Origin: Paenibacillus_S sp043945595
GTDB lineage: Bacteria > Bacillota > Bacilli > Paenibacillales > NBRC-103111
Length of the DNA stretch: 64,000 nucleotides
Assembly: GCF_043945595.1 (NCBI RefSeq)
Contig: NZ_JBIFNP010000001.1
Span: forward strand, 4,278,001 to 4,342,000
Direction: 5' to 3'
The notes under the pieces were generated by a model. It was not told the DNA's origin. It saw only the letters and a list, made by a program, of their open reading frames with translations, and searched no databases. Of the stretch, positions 8,381-17,497 are shown piece by piece. The position numbers and the translations under genes are program-made. Position 1 is the first letter of the stretch; every line of letters starts with the position of its first letter.

Positions 8381-8438
8381 TTAAGGAGAGACAAGCCCTC
8401 CCGTCAAGCTGCATCCCCTTTCACCCCTTACGCCCTCA

Positions 8439-9381
8439 CTATTTGGCGAAACGCTTTTCCGCATCATCCAGCGCCATCTTCGCGCCCATAGCGGAATAAT
8501 CGAGCCACGGCTGCTCAGGCACTACGTAAACATGATTTGCCTTGACCGCTTTCAAGCCCTGCCAAATCGGACTTGTCTGCAGCTGCTGGAACAGCTTCTG
8601 GGCGCCTTCGTCCTTGTTTAATACAATAAAGATCGCATCCGCGTCATAGTCCGGCAGCACCTCCTGAGAGACGACCTCGAACGCCTTGTCCTTGCTGATC
8701 TTGTCTACCCCTTTGGCCGGTTTAAGACCCAAATCCTCATACAGCAGCGGTCCTGATCGGCCTTCTCAGGCTGAATACCCGCAGCTCCTTGGGAGTTACG
8801 CGAACCGCCAGAACGGTGCCGTCGCCGATTTGGCTTTGCAGCGATTTCTTCACCCGCTCCGCCTGTGCGTTGTAATCTTTTATAAAAGTTTCGGCCTGCG
8901 GCTCCTTGCCGACCAGCTTGGCGACTTTCTTCAGCGTATCTCTCCAAGTGCCGTCATTGAGATCAAACACTTCCGTCTTGGCGATTTTCTCGTATTTGGC
9001 CACGTCCTTGGAGGCATAGTCTTTATCCGCATAGATCACGTCCGGCTTAAGCGCCAGCAGCGATTCCATATCCGGATCCGCAACGACGCCAAGCTGCTTG
9101 GTGTCCTTCAATCGGTCCGCCACGTGCGGAAGGAAGGCTTTCAGATCGCCGCCGACTACCGAGCCGATGGGCGTAATGCCGAGCGCCAGCAGCTCGCTGG
9201 TCAAATGAATCGACAGCGAAGCGATTCTCGGTTCTTTGCCTGCGGGAGCAGGCTGTTTACTGTCCCCGGCGGTTCCTGACTGAGGAGCCGGAGCTGCGTT
9301 TGACTGCGGCGCGGTTTGGCCGCATGCGGCTGTAAGGAAAGCCATAATAAGAATAAGCAGCGATAAGTAAGTCTTTTTCAT
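8439..9381 (-). pseudogene. siderophore ABC transporter binding lipoprotein, frameshifted
   Basis: The N-terminal 207 or so residues carry a signal peptide and lipobox (FLTAACGQ), and then the FecB/FhuD-like fold (PRIASLSIHLTSELLALGITPIGSV). The frame is lost near 8745: after RVFSLRRPI the continuation PLLYEDLGLKPAKGVDKI is found one frame over, consistent with one extra A. The second part runs to 8439 and ends VVPEQPWLDYSAMGAKMALDDAEKRFAK. Joined, the protein is about 313 residues, normal for the family. It would bind ferric siderophore for the two permeases upstream. The shift may be a sequencing error. Confidence 0.85.
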
Positions 9382-9424
9382 AATAATCCCCTTTTGCCAA
9401 TAAATTTGCTTGGTGAATGTACGT

Positions 9425-10442
9425 TTACTTTGCTCTTACGAGCAGATATAAAAAATACGGGGCGCCGACAGCCGCCACCACGATACCGGCCGGTATCGCA
9501 TTCGGCTGAAACAGGGAGCGCCCGACCGTATCCGCGACGACGAGGATGACCAGCCCGAGCATTCCCGCAATCGGCAGGAAATGCTGATGCATCGGGCCGA
9601 CCAGCCGGCGCGCCAGGTGCGGCGCCACAAGGCCGATAAAGCCGACGCCGCCGGCCATCGCTACACCCGCGCTGGACAAGCCGACGGCCGCTGCCAGCAG
9701 CAGGAGGCGCTTCCTGCCGACATCCGTGCCGATTCCGACAGCCAGCTCGTCCCCAAGCGTAAACGCATTTAAGCTGCGGGACTGGCTCAAGGCGTACGGG
9801 ACGAGCACAGCAACCCAGGGGAGCAGCGCCGCCACATGGACCCAGTCGCGTCCCCAGACGCTGCCCAGCAGCCAGCGGGAGGTGAACGCGTAAGTCGTAT
9901 CCTCAAGCCGCAGCGAGAAAAACAGCGTCACCGCGCTGAAGCCCGCCGCCACTGCGATCCCGATGAGAATCAGCCGTACGGGCAGCACCCCCCGGTGGCG
10001 GTCGTAGGCCAGAAGCACGATCAATGCGGCCGTCAGCACGCCTCCCATAAAGGTAAACAGCGGAATCCACAGCGAGACAGCGACCTTCCATCGTCTGAAA
10101 AAAGCTGACGAATATCATCAGGCCGAAGGCGGCCCCCGCATGCAGTCCCAGAATGCCCGGATCGGCCAAGGCATTGCGCGATAAGCCCTGGAGGATAGCG
10201 CCGGACATGCCTAACGCGATCCCCGCCAGCATCGTAATCAGGATGCGGGGCAGGCGAAAATCGAACAATACCATCTTGTCGTCCGGCGTCCCCATGCCCA
10301 GAAAGGTTCGAATGACCGACGCCGGGGGCATCCGGATCGTTCCCGTATTCAAGCTGACCAGCACCGCCGCCGCACAAATGACGGCAAGTATCAAGCCGAC
10401 CCTCCAGGCACTCTTTTCTCTCGAAGTCTGAGACCCGTTCAT
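9425..10442 (-). pseudogene. FecCD-type iron-siderophore permease, frameshifted
   Basis: The N-terminal half (MNGSQTSREKSAWRVGLIL to LMIFVSFF) and the C-terminal half (RRWKVAVSLWIPLFTFMGG to YLLVRAK) are in different frames. Frame is restored if one T is removed from the six-T run at 10098-10103 (minus strand). The joined product is about 339 residues with roughly ten membrane helices and the FecCD landmarks SRNALADPGILGLHAGA and GGVGFIGLVAPHLARRLVG. It overlaps the upstream permease gene by four bases (ATGA). Its role is membrane translocation of ferric siderophore. A homopolymer length error is the simplest explanation. Confidence 0.87.
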
Positions 10443-11413
10443 GATAAGCTCCTCCTTTCCCGTCGTGCCAGGTAAAGAAAGAAGGGAACCCCTACCATCG
10501 CGATCATAATTCCGATTGCGAGCTCCTTCGGCGGGTTAACCATCCTTGCGGCCAGATCAGCCAGCACCAGCAGCACGGAACCGAGCACGGCCGAGAGCGG
10601 AATGATGAACCGGTAATCGACTCCGATGAGCTTGCGCGAAATATGGGGGATAACCAGCCCGACGAAGCCGATGGCTCCGACGGCCGAGACCGATACGCCT
10701 GCCAGCACAACGGCAAGAGCCATCGCCATCACCTGAACCCGCTTCGGATCGATCCCCAGGCTGGCTGCCGTCTCTTCCCCCAGAGAAACGAGCGAGACGG
10801 GCCGGCCCATCAGGACCGCGCCGGCCATTGCTGCCAGAAGCACCGGAATCAGAAGCTGCAGATGCGTCCACTTGATACCTGCGGCCCCGCCGGCATACCA
10901 GAAGGCCAAATCCTGGTTCAGGTCATAATAAATCGCGACGCCCGAGCTTAGCGAATGAAGCATGGCTGCTACAACAGCCCCGGCGAGCGTCAGCCGCATA
11001 GGCGTCATGCCTCCCGGCGACGAGGAGCCGAGGATAAAAATAAAGACGGTGCTCAGCACCGATCCGGCGAAGGATACCGCCATCAGGCCCGAATAAGGCA
11101 GATTAGGCCAAAAGGCGAAGCTGAGCGCCACAACGAAGGTCGCTCCCGAATTAATGCCGAGGATGCCCGAGTCGGCAAGCGGATTGCGGGTCACCCCCTG
11201 CATGAGAGCTCCGGCCACCGCAAAGGCCGCTCCAACGACCGCCGCCCCCAGCACGCGGGGCAGGCGCAGCTCATGAATGATTTGATGGGGGGTTAAAGCA
11301 GGGTTATATTGAAAGACCGCCGCCCAGACGTCGCTGGCCGGCATATCCTTGGCGCCCCAGGAAATCGCCGCAAACATCGATACCGCCAGCCCAAGGCACG
11401 CCAAAAGCAGCAC
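10439..11413 (-). CDS. FecCD-type iron-siderophore permease
   Basis: An intact permease of 324 residues with about ten hydrophobic segments and the family landmarks VTRNPLADSGILGINSGA and GAIGFVGLVIPHISRKLIGVDYRF. It is the first gene of the importer operon, followed by the second permease with a four-base overlap. The GTG at 11413 is the first standard start but lacks a clear ribosome binding site. In-frame residues upstream, beginning near an ATT behind GAGCGGGG, also look coding, so the true start is uncertain. A Fur box lies about 60 bp upstream. Confidence 0.88.
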   Translation of the reverse strand: MLLLACLGLAVSMFAAISWGAKDMPASDVWAAVFQYNPALTPHQIIHELRLPRVLGAAVVGAAFAVAGALMQGVTRNPLADSGILGINSGATFVVALSFAFWPNLPYSGLMAVSFAGSVLSTVFIFILGSSSPGGMTPMRLTLAGAVVAAMLHSLSSGVAIYYDLNQDLAFWYAGGAAGIKWTHLQLLIPVLLAAMAGAVLMGRPVSLVSLGEETAASLGIDPKRVQVMAMALAVVLAGVSVSAVGAIGFVGLVIPHISRKLIGVDYRFIIPLSAVLGSVLLVLADLAARMVNPPKELAIGIMIAMVGVPFFLYLARRERRSLS

Positions 11414-11474
11414 AATGCCAAACCTTGAAACGCTGGTACTCGTTTGAATAAAAATCAGCCCCGCTCATTAATAT

Positions 11475-11489
11475 TGATAATCATTATCA
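11475..11489. promoter_or_regulatory. Fur box
   Basis: TGATAATCATTATCA is a perfect 7-1-7 inverted repeat (TGATAAT-N-ATTATCA), the core Fur box of Bacillus species. Further ATTATCAT-like bases continue to 11506, so a second overlapping site is likely. It lies between the siderophore permease operon and the regulator gene and explains iron-dependent repression. Confidence 0.85.
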
Positions 11490-11560
11490 TTCGTTATCAT
11501 TATAAAAACCTCTCTCGAGGTCGTCAATGACATATTTCAACCTGTTTTTTTTGGACTATT

Positions 11561-13216
11561 CTAGCATATCGCCGGATACGGGCCGTCCGTGAACAGCTTC
11601 ACTGCAGCTTCAAGCTGCATGTCAATGGCTCCCGGAGCATAGCCGATCCACCGTTCATGCTCAAGGAAGAACACACGTCCCGACAGCACGGCCGGATGAT
11701 TTTGCCATGCCGGATGCTTCTGCAGAAGCTTCATGACCTTGCTTCGTTCAGCCGCAGATGAAATAACGATCAGCAAAAAGTCCGCCGCAAAGTCCGCAAT
11801 CTCGTCCAAACCGCCGTACAGCCAAGTAAAGGCGGTTCCGGCTTCATGCTTCTTCAACTCGGCCCCGATCCGGTCGGGCGGCGTCAGCTGCAGCGAGCGG
11901 TAAAATACGTGTCCGACATTGCGTTCGCCATACATACGGAATCCGTCTCCTTTCAGCTCGCAGACCGCGAGCGTTGCGCCGCCGGCAATTCGCGCCACCT
12001 GCTCCCGGGCCCGCTCCGCTCTGTACTCATGGCCGTTAAGCCAAGCCTCGGCGGCCGGCTCCCTGTCCACTAGCCGGGCAATATGCTTGAGATGGCCGAA
12101 CACATCCAGCTTCGTCCATGGAATGGGAATGATAGGCGCAATGTCGGGAATATGCTCCCTCGCTTTGTTCAGCACGTTCTCCTTGCATACAATCAGGTCG
12201 GGCTGAACCGCCAAAAACGTCTCCCTGCTGATTTCCCATGGCTGGAATGCATGCCGCGGCAGCTCCAGCGCCCTCATGCCGGCCGCAGGCAGTCCGTCGT
12301 CCTGCGCTGCGCACGGCGTGACCCCGAGCGTGAACAGATGATCCGTGTAAGGGGCCGACAGCGAGACGACATTCGGATGGCTTTGACGGGAATAGCGCGT
12401 CGGCGGACAGCCGGCGCTCTCCTTGAATCTGCGGCTGAAATAAAATTCATCCCGGTAGCCGACACTTCGCGCAACCTCGCGGACGCTGTGCTCCGACTCC
12501 AGCAGCAGCTCCTTCGCCTTGTTCATCCGCAGCTGCGTCAGAAACTCAATGGGCGTCTTGTTCATTCGCTGTCTGAACAGACGGGAATAGTAAGTCGGAT
12601 GCATGCCCGCAATGTCCGCAAGCCGTTCGACCTTGATTTCATCGGCGTAATGATTTCTTATGTAGTCTACCGTCTGCTTCAGCCACGCCTCCTGATTCTC
12701 CGGCTCAATGGGCATGGTGTGCTCCAGGAGCAGCAGCTCCAGCATCTGCCCCAGCATTTGCTGCTTCCGCAGCTTTGAGGTCCAGTCGGTTACGTCTTCG
12801 GCAGGACCCTGAACCAGCAGCGTTTCTAGCCTTGCGTACAGGCGCTTGGATATAGAAGGAATGAGACCATGTACAGGGAACGACGACTCTTTCTCGTACA
12901 CTCTGCGCTCCTCCGTCCATTCGGCGGGACGAAACAGATCGAAGGCAAGTCGGCGGCTGACTGCCTTGTTCCGGGACATGTCCGCACGCTGGATTCGCGT
13001 TCCCGGGGGCAGGACGCAGACTGCCGAACGTACCGGCTTTACGGGAATGTCATTTATAAGGAGCCGGCCTCCCCCCTCAAAGCCCCATAGGATCGTATGG
13101 TGCTGTAATGTTTCCTCGCTGACAGACAGCTCGCGGCCGGCATCGGCTTCCTTCCATTCCAGCATCACTTCGTGCAAAACCGGCTGATTTCGTTGTTCGC
13201 CTCCGTGCTTCTTCAT
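11561..13216 (-). CDS. Btr-like AraC regulator fused to a siderophore-binding domain
   Basis: A 551-residue two-part protein. Residues 1-170 form a cupin-like sensor region. Residues 180-285 form the AraC DNA-binding domain (IKVERLADIAGMHPTYYSRLFRQRMNKTPIEFL and VREVARSVGYRDEFYFSRRFKESAGCPPTRYS). From about residue 285 to the end is a FeuA/FhuD-like binding domain (HPNVVSLSAPYTDHLFTLGV, AVQPDLIVCKENVLNKAREH). Bacillus subtilis Btr (YbbB) has the same layout and activates bacillibactin uptake when the ferric siderophore binds. Lying directly upstream of the Fur-boxed importer, it most likely activates that operon. Confidence 0.9.
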   Translation of the reverse strand: MKKHGGEQRNQPVLHEVMLEWKEADAGRELSVSEETLQHHTILWGFEGGGRLLINDIPVKPVRSAVCVLPPGTRIQRADMSRNKAVSRRLAFDLFRPAEWTEERRVYEKESSFPVHGLIPSISKRLYARLETLLVQGPAEDVTDWTSKLRKQQMLGQMLELLLLEHTMPIEPENQEAWLKQTVDYIRNHYADEIKVERLADIAGMHPTYYSRLFRQRMNKTPIEFLTQLRMNKAKELLLESEHSVREVARSVGYRDEFYFSRRFKESAGCPPTRYSRQSHPNVVSLSAPYTDHLFTLGVTPCAAQDDGLPAAGMRALELPRHAFQPWEISRETFLAVQPDLIVCKENVLNKAREHIPDIAPIIPIPWTKLDVFGHLKHIARLVDREPAAEAWLNGHEYRAERAREQVARIAGGATLAVCELKGDGFRMYGERNVGHVFYRSLQLTPPDRIGAELKKHEAGTAFTWLYGGLDEIADFAADFLLIVISSAAERSKVMKLLQKHPAWQNHPAVLSGRVFFLEHERWIGYAPGAIDMQLEAAVKLFTDGPYPAIC

Positions 13217-13287
13217 GATGTCTTCACTCCTTTTTTATGCTGTCCCTTATCCCAAGCCTCCGGTTCAACCTCATGTCCAGACCCGGG

Positions 13288-13992
13288 CTATAATCTAGCC
13301 TCAAATCCGGCCAGCAGCACATCGATGCCAAACATAAACTCATCGTCCCAATCAGCCTTCGCCATAGAAGATGCCAAGCGGGCGATATGCGGATAACGCT
13401 TCCCGTCCAGCGATGGAAAACGCTCGGCGGCCGGTGGCGTGCTGCCATCCGCAGCCATCCGCTCGCGCTCGGCGCGGTCGGCCAGACGCTTTTCCTCCTC
13501 GGCAAAGCCAAGAATATGATTCTTGAGCATCCCCGAAAGCCATGGGATTTGCGAGTCTTGAAAGCCTGCTTCCGCAAACAGCCGAAACAAAAATTCAATT
13601 TGCTCCAGCCGGTTCGGACTTGCAGCGAGCGTCGCCTCCATAATGCGCCCCGCATCCCTGTACCGGAGAAGCGTCCTTCGGAAGCTTAACGACCACTCGC
13701 GGAGCTGATGCTGCCAGGACAGACGAGGATCGGGATAAGTAATTTCGGAGCTGATCCGCTCCGCCAATAAATGCAGCAGCTGCTCCTTGTCCTTCACATG
13801 ATAATAAAGTGCGGCAGCCTTGACTCCCAGGCTATCGGCTATTTTTCGCATCGTAATCTGTTCGAGACCTTCCTTATGCAGCAGCAGCAGACCCGCAGAC
13901 ACGATGCGCGGCCGGTCCAAGGGCGTATGCAGCGGCTCGCCGCTTCCTGCTTTATCCTGCCCGGGCGTCCGGTATATTCGTCTTCTCGCCAT
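13288..13992 (-). CDS. TetR-family transcriptional regulator
   Basis: About 234 residues starting at an ATG with a strong AGGAGGGACACC site; an ATG at 14031 lacks one. The helix-turn-helix is at roughly residues 30-75 (ARIVSAG-type helix PRIVSAGLLLLHKEG, then ITMRKIADSLGVKAAALYYHVKDKEQLLHLL). The C-terminal half resembles the TetR_C ligand-binding domain. It is divergent from the gene at 14119, with a palindrome in between, so it probably represses that gene and itself. The ligand is unknown. Confidence 0.85.
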   Translation of the reverse strand: MARRRIYRTPGQDKAGSGEPLHTPLDRPRIVSAGLLLLHKEGLEQITMRKIADSLGVKAAALYYHVKDKEQLLHLLAERISSEITYPDPRLSWQHQLREWSLSFRRTLLRYRDAGRIMEATLAASPNRLEQIEFLFRLFAEAGFQDSQIPWLSGMLKNHILGFAEEEKRLADRAERERMAADGSTPPAAERFPSLDGKRYPHIARLASSMAKADWDDEFMFGIDVLLAGFEARL

Positions 13993-14058
13993 GGTGTCCC
14001 TCCTATTATTCTCTTGACAATTATAGCACACAGCATTAATCTAACGATATTAAATTAA

Positions 14059-14077
14059 AATTTAACATTGTTAAATT
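14059..14077. promoter_or_regulatory. operator-like palindrome between divergent genes
   Basis: AATTTAACA, one base, then TGTTAAATT: a perfect 9-1-9 inverted repeat. It sits between the TetR gene and the divergent gene at 14119, the usual place for a TetR operator. Confidence 0.6.
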
Positions 14078-14118
14078 GAGTGCAGATATATTTTAAAACC
14101 TGAAGGAGTGATGCATAT

Positions 14119-14811
14119 ATGAACCGCCTTTCATTTGCCGGGTTTGCCGGTCTTATCCGGAAAACAGAGCCTGTTTTGTCCGAAGCCTGGAGATCGGTGC
14201 TCCAAGAAAAGCATGAGGAATTAACCCGGATGTTCGAAGCATCTGGAGACCGCGCCTACGGCGTTTGGATCCAGCAGTTTATGGAGCCTGTCGCAGCCTA
14301 TATCCGCAGCGAGGGATTTATTATCAAGGGAGGCTTCAACCGAAACGATTCTATTGAGCGCTGGGGGCCGCCCGAGGAAAGGGAGCGCTGCATCTGGTAC
14401 GCCGTAAAGACGGACGATAATACGCCTGTCGGCACGCTCGTCCTGCAGGTATATCATTCGCATAAGTCGTTTCATCTGCCCAGAGCCCCCCGTTTGCTTG
14501 CGCTCGAGGCAACGGACAGAGAGGCTGTGATCCAAGCGCTTTCCCGCGCGTCTGCCCGCATCCGCTGGGATATCAAGGAAGAGCGGCTCCCTCTGCCTGA
14601 AGGAACGGCACCTGAGCCGTCCGCCTGGGAATATGCGGCGGACGTGTCGATCGGCGATTGTCTTGCAGGAGCGGACAAGGATGGGCAGCAATCCGGCTGG
14701 GCCTTGGATGAAGCGTTGTCGCACTGGGGACGGTACGGCTGGGAGCTGGTGTCCGTCGTGCCGGACGGACGCCGGGTCGCCGCTTTTTTCAAACGGCGCA
14801 AACCTGTCTGA
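14119..14811 (+). CDS. unidentified protein divergent from TetR regulator
   Basis: A 230-residue protein starting at an ATG preceded by GAAGGAGTG. No family is named with confidence. The middle part has GVWIQQFMEPVAAYIRSEGF and RWGPPEERERCIWYAVKTDD. The last 60 residues (SAWEYAADVSIGDCLAG, LDEALSHWGRYGWELVSVVPDGRRVAAFFKR) resemble the short DUF4177 pattern, in which a small beta-sheet unit ends in GWELVSV and FFKR. It has no signal peptide or membrane helix and should be cytoplasmic. The divergent TetR gene and the palindrome between them suggest it is the repressed target. Confidence 0.6.
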   Translation: MNRLSFAGFAGLIRKTEPVLSEAWRSVLQEKHEELTRMFEASGDRAYGVWIQQFMEPVAAYIRSEGFIIKGGFNRNDSIERWGPPEERERCIWYAVKTDDNTPVGTLVLQVYHSHKSFHLPRAPRLLALEATDREAVIQALSRASARIRWDIKEERLPLPEGTAPEPSAWEYAADVSIGDCLAGADKDGQQSGWALDEALSHWGRYGWELVSVVPDGRRVAAFFKRRKPV

Positions 14812-14927
14812 CCCCGCTAGCCGAATGCTTCCTCCTTCCAGCATACGCGAATGTCAGGCGAACGCTGCGGTAGGTTAACCCCCTCAAGCTTTGTTACCTT
14901 CCGGATCGGTACGGCCCTCAGCGGCAG

Positions 14928-15866
14928 CTATTTCAAGCTCTCCGCCATGCGCAGCAGCTGCTCTTCCTTCACATTCATGCCTGACAGCATGATATAAGTA
15001 TCGTCGTGCTCAATCCAGTTTACCTGCACCTGCCCTGCCTCTGTGGTCACGACAAGTCCCCTGCTCCCGCGCAGAAATACTTCCTTCGAGACGGACGGAG
15101 AGAAGGTGCCGCTGGTCATGGCGCCGCCCGGGTGGAGCTTATAGAATGACAGACGCAGCAGATGGCGTTCCGGATCCGTATAAGTCAAGAGGGCATGTTC
15201 TCCGACGGGACGGCCCTCCTGGAGCCATACCTCCCCTTCGCTGAAAAAATAGCCGTCAGGCAAATACGCTGGAGTTACCATTGTAAAATCCGCGTACGCC
15301 TTGGCTTCCCGCTCGCTCACCTTAAGGCTGTTCAGCCTTACCGGCGCCCCGCTTCCTTCTCCCGCTTCATGCAGCAGCGGCACGGTACCCGCGCCCTGGA
15401 ACTGCGCCTCCGAGTCCCTGCCCTCCGGCCCGAAGACAAAGCCGCCAAGCAGCAGAAGCACCACGAGGCCCCATACAAGCGCGAGACGCCTCAGACTGCG
15501 GCGCTGCTTTTTTCTTTTGTGCAAGTAAGCGTACAGCTCCGGCCAGACTCGAAGCAGCGGCGCTGCCGGGCAGTGCCGTTCTTCCTCGTCAAAGAACGCC
15601 TCATGAGAGGCGTACCTTTGGACGGCCTCGCCGGCGATCCGCTTCAGATGCGCCGCAATTTCCTCGCCGTCCATCCGGGCAAAGCTCGTATGCAGCGCTT
15701 GAAGGAATACCTCGCGGACAACGGCTTTGGCCGCTCCCTCCTCCAGGGCTGCCAGGCCCGGGACGTCAAGCACCAGCAGCACTAACTGTTCGAACAGCCC
15801 CTTCTGAACCTGAACCGGCTGTGCTGCTATATTTTCTTTAAAAACCAACAGCCAACTGCTGTTCAT
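14928..15866 (-). CDS. membrane protein with DUF4367-like C-terminal domain
   Basis: A 312-residue protein in three parts: a cytoplasmic N-terminal part of about 125 residues, one membrane helix near residues 125-145 (LRRLALVWGLVVLLLLGGFVF) after a basic KKRKKQRRSLRR stretch, and an extracytoplasmic part. The outer part (VTPAYLPDGYFFSEGEVW, RHLLRLSFYKL, VNWIEHDDTYIMLSGMNVKEEQLLRMAESL) has the pattern of DUF4367 domains found in anti-sigma factors. It lies downstream of a sigma/anti-sigma pair on the same strand and may be part of the same signalling unit. About 240 bp between them hold no clear gene. Confidence 0.65.
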   Translation of the reverse strand: MNSSWLLVFKENIAAQPVQVQKGLFEQLVLLVLDVPGLAALEEGAAKAVVREVFLQALHTSFARMDGEEIAAHLKRIAGEAVQRYASHEAFFDEEERHCPAAPLLRVWPELYAYLHKRKKQRRSLRRLALVWGLVVLLLLGGFVFGPEGRDSEAQFQGAGTVPLLHEAGEGSGAPVRLNSLKVSEREAKAYADFTMVTPAYLPDGYFFSEGEVWLQEGRPVGEHALLTYTDPERHLLRLSFYKLHPGGAMTSGTFSPSVSKEVFLRGSRGLVVTTEAGQVQVNWIEHDDTYIMLSGMNVKEEQLLRMAESLK

Positions 15867-16106
15867 TGCCTTAGAACCCTCCCGGCTCTTTGAAGTCTAG
15901 CGGATCATTGGCCGCTGCACGTGCGCGCCTCGTTCCAAGCACCTGCTCAAGCGCAATGCTTCGGATGCCAGCCGGCAACGCTTGCTCAGAACAATTAGGG
16001 GCACGATGCCGCCGATTTCGGCTGCTTTTCACCGGATTTCCAGATCTCCGGGCGCCGCCGCATTGCGAGCCTATTCCTCTTCTGCGTGCGGCTAACGTCA
16101 GCCGGC

Positions 16107-16919
16107 TCATTCCTCCGCCAGCTGCATGCTGTCAGCCAGCTCATTCTGTTCCCGCTCGCCAAGCCCGCCTCGGATGATGACGTTGATATCCTCCACGTTC
16201 CACTCCAGCTCGCCTCCATGTCCCCCGGCATCGGCAACCCAGCTGCGCTGGCCGTCAGGCATGCCGCTATGGCTGCTATAAGCGCGCTTGCGGACCAATA
16301 TCGTAAGCGGCTGGGCACTGCCCTTCGTCGACCTGTATACGAGCTTGGCCGCTCCGGCCTTCGACGCTCCTGCCGAATAATGCAGCAGGACATGCTGCAG
16401 GCTGTACCCGTCAGGCGGATCCTTCGGCACGGGCAGCACGAACTGTGTCTCAGCCTTCGCTTCGACGGCCGAAACCTGCTTCCTCCGGTAGGCGCCCTCC
16501 TCCGGAAGGTGCCGGTTGTCCTGCAGCGCGGTCTCCGGCAGCTCATCGTCATCAGGCGGAGGCGCCGTTTTCGCCCCTGTCCGGGATGGAGGCTCCGCGG
16601 TGCTGTACTGTACGCTGACCGTGCCGCCTTTCATTTTATAGACCAGCTCGAACATCGGCCGGAAAGCCTCCGTCGTCTGCAGTGAGTGAAACAGCCACGC
16701 TCCGGCCAGCAAAGAGGCGGCCGCATAGCTCGCCCACTGGATTCTCCGCGTCCAGACAGCGCGGCGCTGCTCCCGAAGCAGACGCTGCTGTAACTGCTTC
16801 CAAGAGGCTTGCGCCGCAGCATCCGAATCCGGCAGCGGACCGGAAACCGACGCGTCGATCCGCTTCATCGCATCCTCGAACTTCAGGTCAAACGCCGTAT
16901 CCCATTCGTTCTTGCTCAC
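16107..16919 (-). CDS. probable anti-sigma factor (DUF4367-like)
   Basis: About 270 residues. The start is a GTG whose first bases overlap the sigma factor stop codon (GTGA), with AAGGTGAG just upstream; this coupling is typical of sigma/anti-sigma pairs. The N-terminal 65 residues are cytoplasmic, followed by a single membrane helix (IQWASYAAASLLAGAWLFHSL). The extracytoplasmic part ends with WNVEDINVIIRGGLGEREQNELADSM, which resembles the DUF4367 pattern. By analogy it would hold the ECF sigma factor inactive at the membrane. The signal is unknown. Confidence 0.7.
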   Translation of the reverse strand: MSKNEWDTAFDLKFEDAMKRIDASVSGPLPDSDAAAQASWKQLQQRLLREQRRAVWTRRIQWASYAAASLLAGAWLFHSLQTTEAFRPMFELVYKMKGGTVSVQYSTAEPPSRTGAKTAPPPDDDELPETALQDNRHLPEEGAYRRKQVSAVEAKAETQFVLPVPKDPPDGYSLQHVLLHYSAGASKAGAAKLVYRSTKGSAQPLTILVRKRAYSSHSGMPDGQRSWVADAGGHGGELEWNVEDINVIIRGGLGEREQNELADSMQLAEE

Positions 16920-17497
16920 GACTCGCTCACCTTCCAATCCCGGGCCAGCTTCCGCCGGATCGATTCTCTCGAGCGATGCAGCGTTTGCCGGATTTTTTCT
17001 TCCGATACTCCCAGCTTCCGGGCCATCTCTTTGTAGGACAAATGTTCAATCCAGCGCATGTGAATCACTTGCCGGTAAATAGGTTTCATCTGATGAATAT
17101 AATGAATGATGGCTTCCTCCATCAGCTTCGCTTCAACCTGCGCTTCCGTCGACACGGAGACGCCGCACATCAATGGGACGGCAGCTTCCATGAACAGGTC
17201 ATCCGTCAGCAGCTCGTCCCGCTTTTTTTTATGCTTCCGCAAATAGCTGATCGTGGTATTGCGGGCTATGGCCCGAATCCATGGGATAAGACGATCCTCG
17301 TCGACGTCATGGGGGCATTTTCGAATAATTAACACAAAAGCTTCGTGAATAATATCTTCCACGGCCGGAGGATCTTTCATGATATACATGATGAGAGGAT
17401 ATACAAGCTTATAAAATTCTTTGTACACCTGCTCCTGAAGCAGAGGGTCGACCGACCTGATATCCCCTGTCAGCAGCAGCAAAATCGATTTGGACAT
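16916..17497 (-). CDS. ECF RNA polymerase sigma factor
   Basis: A 193-residue sigma-70 family protein of ECF length. Region 2 is about residues 20-90 (FYKLVYPLIMYIMKDPPAVEDIIHEAFVLIIRKCPH, then IPWIRAIARNTTISYLRKHKKK). Region 4 is about residues 135-190 (MKPIYRQVIHMRWIEHLSYKEMARKLGVSEEKIRQTLHRSRESIRRKL). There is no region 1 or 3. It is first in a run with the anti-sigma-like gene, which it overlaps by four bases. The promoter it reads cannot be assigned from this window. Confidence 0.92.
   Translation of the reverse strand: MSKSILLLLTGDIRSVDPLLQEQVYKEFYKLVYPLIMYIMKDPPAVEDIIHEAFVLIIRKCPHDVDEDRLIPWIRAIARNTTISYLRKHKKKRDELLTDDLFMEAAVPLMCGVSVSTEAQVEAKLMEEAIIHYIHQMKPIYRQVIHMRWIEHLSYKEMARKLGVSEEKIRQTLHRSRESIRRKLARDWKVSES

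Noticed and set aside
10085..10115. Programmed ribosomal frameshift at a T-rich slippery site in the FecCD gene
   Set aside because: The TTTTTTC run would favour a -1 slip, but the downstream frame requires +1. An extra T in the run is simpler.
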